From GCA-2794515 sp033763335 (GTDB lineage: Bacteria; Chloroflexota; Anaerolineae; Aggregatilineales; Phototrophicaceae), in the NCBI GenBank assembly GCA_033763335.1, contig JANRKU010000182.1, forward strand, positions 1 through 42,407: 42,407 nt of DNA, in the 5' to 3' direction. The notes under the pieces were generated by a model that worked only from the letters and a program-made list of their open reading frames with translations, was not told where the DNA came from and ran no database searches. Each line of letters begins with the position of its first letter. The first letter of the stretch is position 1. Shown here piece by piece: positions 16,102-24,300 of this stretch. Position numbers and translations under genes: made by a program.

Positions 16102-16501
16102 CAAACTCATCGCTTTCGTCGTCATCATCATAGTCGCCATCTTCGATAACATCAGATGCGGGCGGGATATGCAGTTTGGCGAGCAGTTGGTTCATATTCT
16201 CGCCACGTTCTAGTGTCTCATCCCAATGAAAATGCAATTCTGGTGTATTGCGAAGTTGAACACGCTTTCCCACTTCACGGCGCAAAAAGCCAGTGGCACT
16301 TTTTAAGCCCTTCATGACCTGTTCTTGACGTGACTCATCCCCTAATGCGTTGACATACACATCAGCAAACATCAATTCGGGGTCTAAATTCACTTCTGTG
16401 ACGGTCACATTATACAAACGGGGGTCAGATACTTCTTTGCGAAGGAGTTCACTCAGAATGGTCTGAATACGCTCTCCAACACGTCCTTGTTTAATAGACA
16501 T
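16088..16501 (-). CDS. rbfA: Ribosome-binding factor A
   Basis: Binds immature 30S subunits and aids 16S rRNA 5' processing. The 137-residue protein has the KH-type fold signatures RVGERIQTILSELLRKEV and DPRLYNVTVTEVNLDPELMFADVYV, and then the helix with RREVGKRVQLRNTPELHFHWD. The last ~20 residues are almost all acidic (IEDGDYDDDDESDEFDDHD), an extension that many RbfA proteins lack. AAGGA lies 8 bases before the ATG. It follows infB by 56 bases. Confidence 0.95.
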   Translation of the reverse strand: MSIKQGRVGERIQTILSELLRKEVSDPRLYNVTVTEVNLDPELMFADVYVNALGDESRQEQVMKGLKSATGFLRREVGKRVQLRNTPELHFHWDETLERGENMNQLLAKLHIPPASDVIEDGDYDDDDESDEFDDHD

Positions 16502-16557
16502 GATAATAGTCCTTTCGTTGTAAGTGGGGCAGAATCACCGCCCCACCCCATCCGTCC

Positions 16558-18357
16558 TTAGTTGACGCGCTCCATGACGAAAAATTCAATTCTATCGCCA
16601 ATGCTGAAGTCGTTAAATCCATCTAGTGAGATACCACATTCAAAGCCTGTACGAACTTCGCGCACATCGTCTTTCATGCGTTTGAGTGAGCTAATGCCAC
16701 CTTCTTCAAAAATGACTTTGCCACCACGACGCACCCGTGCTTTGGCATTACGGCGTGCTTCGCCTTCCAAAATATAGCTCCCCGCGATATTGCCTTTGGA
16801 GATGCTAAAAATTTGGCGCACTTCTGCCACACCAATGGTCTTGGGCGCAAACACAGGGGTGAGCATCCCTTTCAACGCCAATTCCATATCCTCTAGCAAT
16901 TTATAGATGATGGTATAACGCCGAATATCAACATGTTGGGTTTCTGCGGAACGTTTGGCGGCATTATCTACCGTCACATTAAAGCCGATGACGATTGCAC
17001 TAGAGGCGCTTGCCAACATGATGTCGTTTTCGCTCACATTGCCCACATCAGCGAGGAGGATACGCACCTTAATACCCTCTGCGTTGGTGTTAGACAGTTC
17101 GTTCAGCGAATTCACGACTGGTTCTAGTGACCCGCGCACATCGGCTTTGACGATGAGGTTGAGTTCTTTCTTAGAACTAGCATTGAGTTGGGCGAAAATA
17201 TCTTCTAATGTGACAGCACGCCCAGCTTTTTGTGCCACTTCACGATTAGAATAACGGGTTTCGACAATTTCACGGGCAATTTTATCGTTTTTGACTTTTT
17301 CAAAAGTTTCGCCCGGTGCTGGGGGGTCATCAAGCCCCAAAATCGAAATAGGCATGGATGGCGTGGCTTCATCAACAGGCTTGCCTGTTTGGTCATACAT
17401 CGCTTTAATGCGTCCATGACTCATACCAACAACAATCACATCACCACGATGCACAGTACCATTCAACACGAGCAATGTCGCAATTGTCCCGCGAGAAGGG
17501 TCAATACGCGCCTCAATCACAATCCCTGTAGGGTCTGCTTTGGGGTTAGCGATGATTTGTTGGTCATCTGCTACCAACAAAAGAGCTTCTAATAGGTCAT
17601 CAATGCCTTCGCCTTTGGGGGCGGCAATTGGAACCATGAGCGTGTCCCCATCCCAATCATCGGGTGTGAGTCCAAGTTCAGATAATTCTTGTTTTACACG
17701 GTCAACATTGGCATTGCGTTTGTCAATTTTGGTGATTGCCACCACAATTGGCACATTTGCCGCACGCGCATGATTGAGGGCTTCACGGGTGGTCGGCATC
17801 ACACCGTCATCTGCCGCCACGACCAAAATGGCAATATCAGCCCCATTTGCCCCACGCGCACGCATGGCAGTGAACGCCTCATGACCGGGTGTATCTAAAA
17901 AGGTGAGTTGACGGTCATTATGATTGACAGTATAAGCACCAATATGTTGGGTGATGCCACCTGCTTCGCCATCTGCCACATTACTTTTGCGGATGGTATC
18001 GAGCAACGTGGTCTTGCCATGGTCAACATGCCCTAAAATAGTGATGATGGGTGGGCGACGTTGCAAATCGGATGATTTCTCAGTGCTATAAACTTTACGC
18101 CACGATTGCGTGCTATTGGCGACACGTTTTTGAGCTTCTTCGGCGGCGGCAACGGCGCTGGCAGATTGGGCTTCATAGCCAAATTCTTCCAAAACGATAG
18201 CGGCGGTATCATAATCTATCTGTTGATTGATAGATGCCATAATACCACTACTAATGAGGCGTTTCATCACCTCAATAGGGCTGGCAGAAATGAGTTCTGC
18301 CAATTGACGCACTGTGAGAAAATCTGGGACTAAAATAATTTGTTTTTCCTGAGCCAT
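16558..18357 (-). CDS. infB: Translation initiation factor IF-2 (short form)
   Basis: GTPase that places initiator tRNA on the ribosome. The 599-residue protein has one IF2_N-type domain (about 8-60), a short Ala/Glu linker, then the G domain with GHVDHGKTT (109-117), DTPGHEAF and TKID, followed by domains II, III and IV to the end. The long N-terminal region of the E. coli protein (890 residues) is missing, as in several other phyla. GGAGG (18362-18366) is very strong but only 4 bases from ATG. A stem-loop of 53 bases ends 14 bases before this site. Confidence 0.96.
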   Translation of the reverse strand: MAQEKQIILVPDFLTVRQLAELISASPIEVMKRLISSGIMASINQQIDYDTAAIVLEEFGYEAQSASAVAAAEEAQKRVANSTQSWRKVYSTEKSSDLQRRPPIITILGHVDHGKTTLLDTIRKSNVADGEAGGITQHIGAYTVNHNDRQLTFLDTPGHEAFTAMRARGANGADIAILVVAADDGVMPTTREALNHARAANVPIVVAITKIDKRNANVDRVKQELSELGLTPDDWDGDTLMVPIAAPKGEGIDDLLEALLLVADDQQIIANPKADPTGIVIEARIDPSRGTIATLLVLNGTVHRGDVIVVGMSHGRIKAMYDQTGKPVDEATPSMPISILGLDDPPAPGETFEKVKNDKIAREIVETRYSNREVAQKAGRAVTLEDIFAQLNASSKKELNLIVKADVRGSLEPVVNSLNELSNTNAEGIKVRILLADVGNVSENDIMLASASSAIVIGFNVTVDNAAKRSAETQHVDIRRYTIIYKLLEDMELALKGMLTPVFAPKTIGVAEVRQIFSISKGNIAGSYILEGEARRNAKARVRRGGKVIFEEGGISSLKRMKDDVREVRTGFECGISLDGFNDFSIGDRIEFFVMERVN

Positions 18358-18380
18358 ATTACCTCCATACGGAATTGCAT

Positions 18381-18433
18381 GGGTGATAGGTCAGGAATAG
18401 CCGTAACAAGGCGCTACGGAATGACTATCACCC
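18381..18433 (-). promoter_or_regulatory. Structured leader (long stem-loop) upstream of infB
   Basis: On the minus-strand RNA, GGGUGAUAG pairs with CUAUCACCC (9 bp), extended by UCA/UGA across a bulge. After an internal loop, CCGUA pairs with UACGG around a 9-base loop. No U-tract follows, so it is not an intrinsic terminator. A second CCGUA (18372 to 18368) touches the infB ribosome binding site and could compete for the same UACGG arm. The surrounding 127-base gap (18358-18484) holds nothing else clear. Confidence 0.5.
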
Positions 18434-18484
18434 TGTATATGATGAACTGATTGAATAAAGTTTTCGTCACCATAGTTTTAGCAC

Positions 18485-18769
18485 TCATGATGACGACATA
18501 GCCTCCAATAACCGTTGCCGAGACTCATCGCTCAACGTCACTTTTAAGGCTTGATTCAAAACATGGGTTTTCATCGCACGTTCCCAACAACCATCGTTTT
18601 GACATAAATATGCACCACGTCCATTCATCTTTCCTGTTAAATCAATGTGTAATTCATCTTGAACAACCACGAGTCGCGTTAATGACCGCTTTGGCGCTTT
18701 GGTTTTACAAACCACACAAGAGCGTTCTGGGGTATGTTTTTGATTAGATTGCCGCGTTTTTTCTGCCAT
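18485..18769 (-). CDS. ylxR: YlxR-family (DUF448) RNA-binding-like protein
   Basis: Small nucleoid- or RNA-associated protein of the YlxR family, whose genes usually sit between nusA and infB, as here. The 94-residue protein shows PERSCVVCK near the start and GKMNGRGAYLC later, the hallmark basic/aromatic surface, and ends in a helix (ESRQRLLEAM). An in-frame TTG at 18781 would add four residues; ATG 18769 is chosen. Neither start has a strong ribosome binding site. A small hairpin, TATTCG/CGAATA (18792-18808), lies just before the gene in transcription direction. The 130-base gap to the preceding gene contains only short AGTCCC/GGGACT repeats. Confidence 0.85.
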   Translation of the reverse strand: MAEKTRQSNQKHTPERSCVVCKTKAPKRSLTRLVVVQDELHIDLTGKMNGRGAYLCQNDGCWERAMKTHVLNQALKVTLSDESRQRLLEAMSSS

Positions 18770-18899
18770 AGCAAAACACAAAAGACCTGCTTATTCGGTC
18801 AGCGAATAGGACAGTAAATAGACTATAGCCTATATCATAGCATAAAGTCCCCAAATGACATAGACATAAAGGGACTATGATGGATTAAATTGGACTTAT

Positions 18900-19250
18900 C
18901 TATTCAAAATCATCTAGCTGTGCATGAAAATGCTCAGATTGGCGACGACGCTTACGTTTGACAATCGTTTGGTCGCGCTCGTCATCATAGATGATTTCAC
19001 GATGCTTTTTCTTATGTTGTTTTTTGGCTTTTGGTGGATTCACAACCAATTCGACGACAAGTTCTTCTGTCAAAAGGTCATCTGGCTCTTCTGTTGCCTC
19101 AATGACTTTTTTGCCTTTTTGTTTGCGCTCCCAATCAATACGGTCTTCTTCGACCATATCAGCATAATCGGGGCGAATGGTTTTGGGGGCAGATGGTGTC
19201 TGCCCCGCGCGATGTTGTTGCTTCAGTGGGGTGCGATTGCCTTGCGCCAT
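18900..19250 (-). CDS. Small charged protein with a NusA-tail-like C-terminus
   Basis: Not a family I recognise. The 116-residue protein has no membrane segment and is very rich in Lys, Arg, Glu and Asp. Its last ~40 residues parallel the last ~38 of the adjacent NusA: here EIIYDDERDQTIVKRKRRR and a final DDFE, in NusA QLVYDEDTGQTFAKRRRK and a final GEDF. A preceding TEEL here matches TEEF in NusA. It starts 3 bases after the nusA stop, so it is surely co-translated. A partial duplication of the NusA tail is the simplest reading. The N-terminal 70 residues (basic, then acidic) match nothing I know. A role in binding RNA polymerase or RNA is inference. Confidence 0.75.
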   Translation of the reverse strand: MAQGNRTPLKQQHRAGQTPSAPKTIRPDYADMVEEDRIDWERKQKGKKVIEATEEPDDLLTEELVVELVVNPPKAKKQHKKKHREIIYDDERDQTIVKRKRRRQSEHFHAQLDDFE

Positions 19251-19253
19251 ACC

Positions 19254-21128
19254 CTAAAAATCTTCTCCATCCCAACTACCAGTTTTACGTCCCCCTTTAC
19301 GGCGACGTTTTGCAAAGGTTTGACCTGTATCTTCATCATAGACCAGTTGACGGCGCTTTTCTTTTTCTTTCTTGCGCTTTTCTATGCCTCGTGGCGAGTC
19401 GTCATCGTCATCATCCAAATCAAAGAATTCTTCTGTCACCACTTCCGCAGTGGGGAATTTTTGCTTGGTTTCGGCTGGGGTATCTGACATCATCACTGGC
19501 AATGGCAACTCATTGATGGGTTCAGGAATTTCTTCAACAACGGGTAGTGTCTCTAATTCTTCCGTCATCTCTAAGGGAGCAAAATTAACCACTTCCACAG
19601 GGGTGGGAGCATCTTCTTCTGCCGTGCCATCATCGGGAATGACCAATTTATCGAGCGCATTTTGAACTTGACGCAATGCACCGTCATTATTTGTCCCCAA
19701 TAACCGTTTTAGGCGGGTCTCATCAATTAAGAAGCGTAACATAATCTCGCCAGTGTTGCCAAGTGGTTCTAACGCTTCTATCATGTGGTCGGGCAATTCA
19801 AGCGCCGTGATGGGAATATCAAAATAGGCTTGTGGCAGGGTTTCTTTAACAGCATTAATTTCTGCAATCCGCGCCGCACGCGATTGATTGCGGACTTCAA
19901 CATAACGGCGTTCTGCCAAAACAGAGAATCGGCTAAGTTCCTTAAATTCTTCTTCGGTCAACACCCGACCCGCTTGTTTCTTTTCCATAATCATGATGGC
20001 ATTGCTCAATAATTCAGGATTTTGCACCATCAAAACATCAAGTGGATGTCTATCAATATTATCGAGCGCACTCGAAACCGATTCTGTGACGCTCTTAATA
20101 TCAATTCTCCACCCAGTGAGCTTGGCGGCTAAACGGGCATTTTGACCTTCCTTGCCAATGGCGAGGGACAATTGGTCATCACGCACAACCACCACAGCAG
20201 TCCGTCCATAATCCGGGTCATCATCCAAAAATACCCCGGTCACACGAGCAGGACTGAGGGCTTTTTCGATAAATTCTTCTTGATTCGGATTCCATTCAAT
20301 CACATCAATTTTTTCTTTATTCAGTTCATTGACGATATTTTGAATCCGAATCCCGCGCATCCCCACGCAAGCACCCACAGGGTCTATGCCCTCTTGCAAT
20401 GCCATCACTGCTACTTTAGAGCGATAGCCAGCTTCACGGGCGATATTTTTAATCTCAATTTGACCATTATAAATTTCTGGGACTTCAAATTCGAGCAACC
20501 GACGCAACATATTACGGTGGCTACGACTGAGGATAATTTGGGGACCACGGTTACTTTTCTTCACTTCCAAGACATAGCAACGCACTTTATCATGTTGGCG
20601 ATACCGTTCACCGGGGATTTGATGTTGGCGCATCAATTCTGCCTCTGCACGCCCCAAACCAATCGTTACTTTATTGGCGGCAATGCTTTGGACAGTCCCA
20701 TTGACAATATCACCCTCTTTATCTTTGTATTCTTCATACAAAGAACTGCGTTCTGCCTCACGGATTTTTTGCAAAATAACCTGTTTGGCGGTTTGGGCGG
20801 CAATACGACCAAATTTCTTGGTTGTCCCCTCCAACTGCACCATCACAGTATCACCCAATTGACATTCAGGATGATAATAACGCGCTTTTTCAAGGTCAAC
20901 TTCGGTGTTGGGGTTTTCGACTTCCTCAACCACTTCTTTTTCGACAAAGATGCGTGCGCGTCCTGTAACAGGGTCAATGGTGGCTTCAACGTGTTGTGCT
21001 TTACTGGCATTGGTATCACGTTGATACGCCGAGACTAACGCGGTTTGCAAGGCTTCTAATACCACATCTTGTGGTAAAGCCCGCAATTCTGCAATTTCAT
21101 TAAATGCTATTTCAAATTCGTTTTTCAC
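19254..21128 (-). CDS. nusA: Transcription termination/antitermination factor NusA
   Basis: Binds RNA polymerase and nascent RNA, modulating pausing, termination and antitermination. Numbered from GTG 21128 it is about 624 residues: N-terminal polymerase-binding domain (1-130), S1 domain (about 135-200; GDIVNGTVQSI), KH domains (about 225-360; VGACVGMRGIRIQNIVNEL, AIGKEGQNARLAAKLTGWRIDI), then an extended C-terminal part. The tail includes a Pro/Glu-rich linker, a run DLDDDDDDS, a basic KRKKEKEKRRQ patch and the YDEDTGQTFAKRRRK motif shared with the next gene. A GTG at 21146 is also in frame, but GGGAG lies inside that stretch, so GTG 21128 is the likely start. No rimP precedes it. Confidence 0.95.
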   Translation of the reverse strand: MKNEFEIAFNEIAELRALPQDVVLEALQTALVSAYQRDTNASKAQHVEATIDPVTGRARIFVEKEVVEEVENPNTEVDLEKARYYHPECQLGDTVMVQLEGTTKKFGRIAAQTAKQVILQKIREAERSSLYEEYKDKEGDIVNGTVQSIAANKVTIGLGRAEAELMRQHQIPGERYRQHDKVRCYVLEVKKSNRGPQIILSRSHRNMLRRLLEFEVPEIYNGQIEIKNIAREAGYRSKVAVMALQEGIDPVGACVGMRGIRIQNIVNELNKEKIDVIEWNPNQEEFIEKALSPARVTGVFLDDDPDYGRTAVVVVRDDQLSLAIGKEGQNARLAAKLTGWRIDIKSVTESVSSALDNIDRHPLDVLMVQNPELLSNAIMIMEKKQAGRVLTEEEFKELSRFSVLAERRYVEVRNQSRAARIAEINAVKETLPQAYFDIPITALELPDHMIEALEPLGNTGEIMLRFLIDETRLKRLLGTNNDGALRQVQNALDKLVIPDDGTAEEDAPTPVEVVNFAPLEMTEELETLPVVEEIPEPINELPLPVMMSDTPAETKQKFPTAEVVTEEFFDLDDDDDDSPRGIEKRKKEKEKRRQLVYDEDTGQTFAKRRRKGGRKTGSWDGEDF

Positions 21129-21194
21129 TGTAACGATTGCTCCCACAATCTATCAACAACCTGACGTTTGACCCGTAACAAGCTGTTATAAACA

Positions 21195-21200
21195 ATTCTA
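21195..21200 (-). promoter_or_regulatory. Possible extended -10 promoter of the nusA operon
   Basis: On the minus strand TGTGC-TAGAAT gives an extended -10 (TGn before TAGAAT, 21200 to 21195). At a spacing of 17 the -35 is TTTATA, weak. It lies about 67 bases before the nusA start and after the hairpin that closes the upstream gene. Confidence 0.35.
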
Positions 21201-21223
21201 GCACACAACTTTTGTTTTATAAA

Positions 21224-21254
21224 GCAAAAAGTGGGTTTTTTGCCCACTTTTTGC
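21224..21254. terminator. Hairpin terminator after the Agl23-like gene
   Basis: Perfect 12-bp stem GCAAAAAGTGGG (21224-21235) and CCCACTTTTTGC (21243-21254), small T-rich loop. On the minus strand the stem's own U-run and then UUUAU follow, a weak U-tract. Its place between the end of the glycan genes and the nusA promoter supports a terminator. The rest of the gap (21147-21320) holds the promoter candidate above. Confidence 0.6.
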
Positions 21255-21320
21255 CGTCCAAAAATTCAATTACGTTGATACTAGCATGTGCCACTAGCAA
21301 TTGTCAAGAGATTGACACCA

Positions 21321-24300
21321 TTAGTTAGTGGGTGTCGTCTCTGGGGTCGTCTCTACTGCTTCTGGCGTAGATTCTGCCGTCACCTCAATCGGTTCTGGTG
21401 TTATCTCTGCTGTCACTTCCACTTCTGGCGTTGTTTCGAGTGGCACAATAACCTCTGGTGTTGTCTCTGGCAGGTTAATCGGTGGCATTAGCTCATTCAA
21501 ATTGGTTTGTGGAATCACACCAGGGCGGTCATAGGGTGCAAATTTGACCACACGCCCATAGGTGATGTCGCTCACATACAAATTACCCAAGCTATCCGTT
21601 GCCAAGCCACCAATCACCCCAAATTGTGATAAATTCGGCGTGCCACCTTGTGTTGGTCCACCAAATGACCCAATACAATTGCCTTCGGTGTCATACATCA
21701 AAATACGAGAGGCATCGGGGTCGGAGACATATAACAATTGACGCGAGACATCCAATGCCAAATAGGGGCGATTACCGAAATCATCATACCAGCCACGCAC
21801 CTCAAAATTCTTGATGAATGTGCCATCGGTATTGAACACAGCGATACGTTTATTCCATGTATCGGCAATAAAGATTCTGCCGTCTGGATGCAAAGCGATA
21901 CCAGCAGGTTCATTTAACCCACCATCGTTAGAACCACTGCGCCCAATATCCCGCACCCAAATGCCATCGGGTGTATAGACACGAATCCGCCGATTGCCTG
22001 TATCAGAAACATAGACAAAGCCGTTCATATCCACTTTAACATCACGCGGACCCCAGAACCCATCTAATGGCTCGGTGAGGGCATCCGCGCCTAATGTGAG
22101 GGGTTGCCCCCACATATTCAGTTGGTTAAATTGGGCATCAAACGCGCGAATCCGATAGTTCCATGTATCGGCTACATAAACCACGCCATTCGGTGACACA
22201 CCCACACTATGCGGACGATTGAAGAACGCCCCTGCGAGCGAAGCAGGTCCGGGTTGCCCATATACCTCTTGCAATGTGCCAGAAGCATCAAAAATGCTGA
22301 TTTGCGACACTTGTTCCGATTCTTCCGCCACAATCACATTGCCTTGTGCATCTATCGCCAAACCAATCGGACGTGTGAGGGGTTGGGTCTGATTTTGGAA
22401 GATAAATATGCCCTGACGGTCAACAAAATTCTGATTACAGACATTCACCTGTAATTGGGTGAATTGGCTGAGTGGGCTACCATCCCCTACTCCATAGAGC
22501 CAAACTTGGGCGGCAATATCTTTGCGGATATACACATACATCGTATCCGAGACGGGCCACTTGGTTAGGTCAAAATCGGTGTTAAAGGCACGTCCTTGAA
22601 CAAAAATAGCTTGCTCATAGACATCATAATCACGCGCCCACCAAATATCAAACCAGCCACGCCGACGCAGTGACGCAGTGGGGTCGCTCAGACTAAGCCA
22701 ATCATTAATTTTGGTAGCGGTTAAATCCCAATACGCATCTTGATAGGGCCACCACATGCGCTTGTACGTGTATTTTTGATAATTATCACGCACCAATGGC
22801 TCAATTTTGGAATTATTGCTATCACCAACAATCACAACCATCGTATCAGCCAGTTCTTCTTGTGATGGCGTGCGTGTATCAATATATTGCACGTTGGTAA
22901 AATCACGCAAATACCAGCTCCCAGGCCAAGAGAAGCGATTATCGTGCATAATTTTAATATCCAAACCGCCCGTCATCCGCATACTAACATCCGCCACCGC
23001 CTCTATAACAGATTTGTTGGCAGGTCCGCCATGTGCATAAACAAGGTACTCGGTTGGCAAATCGTAATTAATGAATGAAGCAATCCATGAAGAACGGAAT
23101 GTCACTACCATCAGCACAGCAAAGACCGTCACCGACACCATCTGCCTAAAGGAACTCCATCCCAATTTACGTGCCAGCATGATGGCAAAATAACCACCAC
23201 CCAAAAAGAGTACCAATGCGCCTAACCAGTTATAGGTATAGTCTAATTGGACTTGAGTCGTCCCTAAGAAGGGTTGTTCACCGACTGCCACAGGCATAAT
23301 CAGGCGGAATAGAGCCACCATCATCAACGGAAGGATGAACAAATAGACCCAGCCCCGTTGTGCGAATTTACTCCATTCAATCCGTTCCATCGTGCGCCCA
23401 AAATACCATGCCGTCAAGAAAATCATCGGCACAGCCATGTGAGTGCCAAGCCATGGCATTTTTTCACCAGCGAGTGTATAGGCGAGCAAATTAAATACCG
23501 CCCACCAACTGATAAAGAGCATCACAGGCACTTCGGTTAATTTCCACGCGCCAACGGGTTCATCCTCTGTGGATAAGCTCCGTGTCGGGATTTCTTCTGT
23601 AGATGAAGCAGGTTGTATCTCTGGCGATTTAACTGCCAATGCCGACCACACCCACCCTAATAAATTATATGCTTGCAACATGGCAAACATACCTACCCCA
23701 AGCGGGATAACGACCAATCCAACGACTTGTAACAGGAATCCTAAAATTTGTAAGATGACCTGAAGGTCAATATCCCGTTGAATCCCACGTCCATCCCATA
23801 ATATGGCGATGAGGTAAATAGAATCCCAGAACAGCAAATAAAATGCCACAGCCGCAATTAAGAGGCTTAAAATACCAAAAAACGCGATGCTCAAAATTTG
23901 TCCACTGAACAAATTAGACCACCAACGGCGTGTATTTGGGGGCAAATAGCCGTCAATTTCTGATGTGATTTCTTCGTCTACCACATCAGATGTAGGACGT
24001 GGTAATAATCCAGCAATACGTGGGGTCAGGCGTGTTAGCCTTGCCCAATTCTTGCGGATGCTGGTGGTGTATCCCGCATTTTGTGGCGCGAGTTCATACC
24101 CCAATAACATCCATATCAACCCAAGCCCCAAAATCCCGAATAGGAACAAAATGCTGATGATAATTTGCGAGAGGACTGCTCCACCATTCGCCAAATTTGG
24201 TAAGGTGAAGATGATATATTGGTTGGTCGGCACTTCTGCGAGTAAAAAGAAGTGATTGTTGATAATAGCAATAACTAGCAGGGATATAACAATGCTAATC

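Noticed and set aside
20142..21038. 298-codon open frame on the plus strand opposite nusA
   Set aside because: It is fully antisense to the conserved S1/KH part of nusA, its translation is rich in Phe, His and Ile without a recognisable domain, and it has no ribosome binding site.
21324..21480. Repeated TC/CT-rich DNA as a CRISPR or satellite array
   Set aside because: The repeats are in frame and encode the Thr/Pro/Glu tail of the Agl23-like protein; there are no regular spacers.
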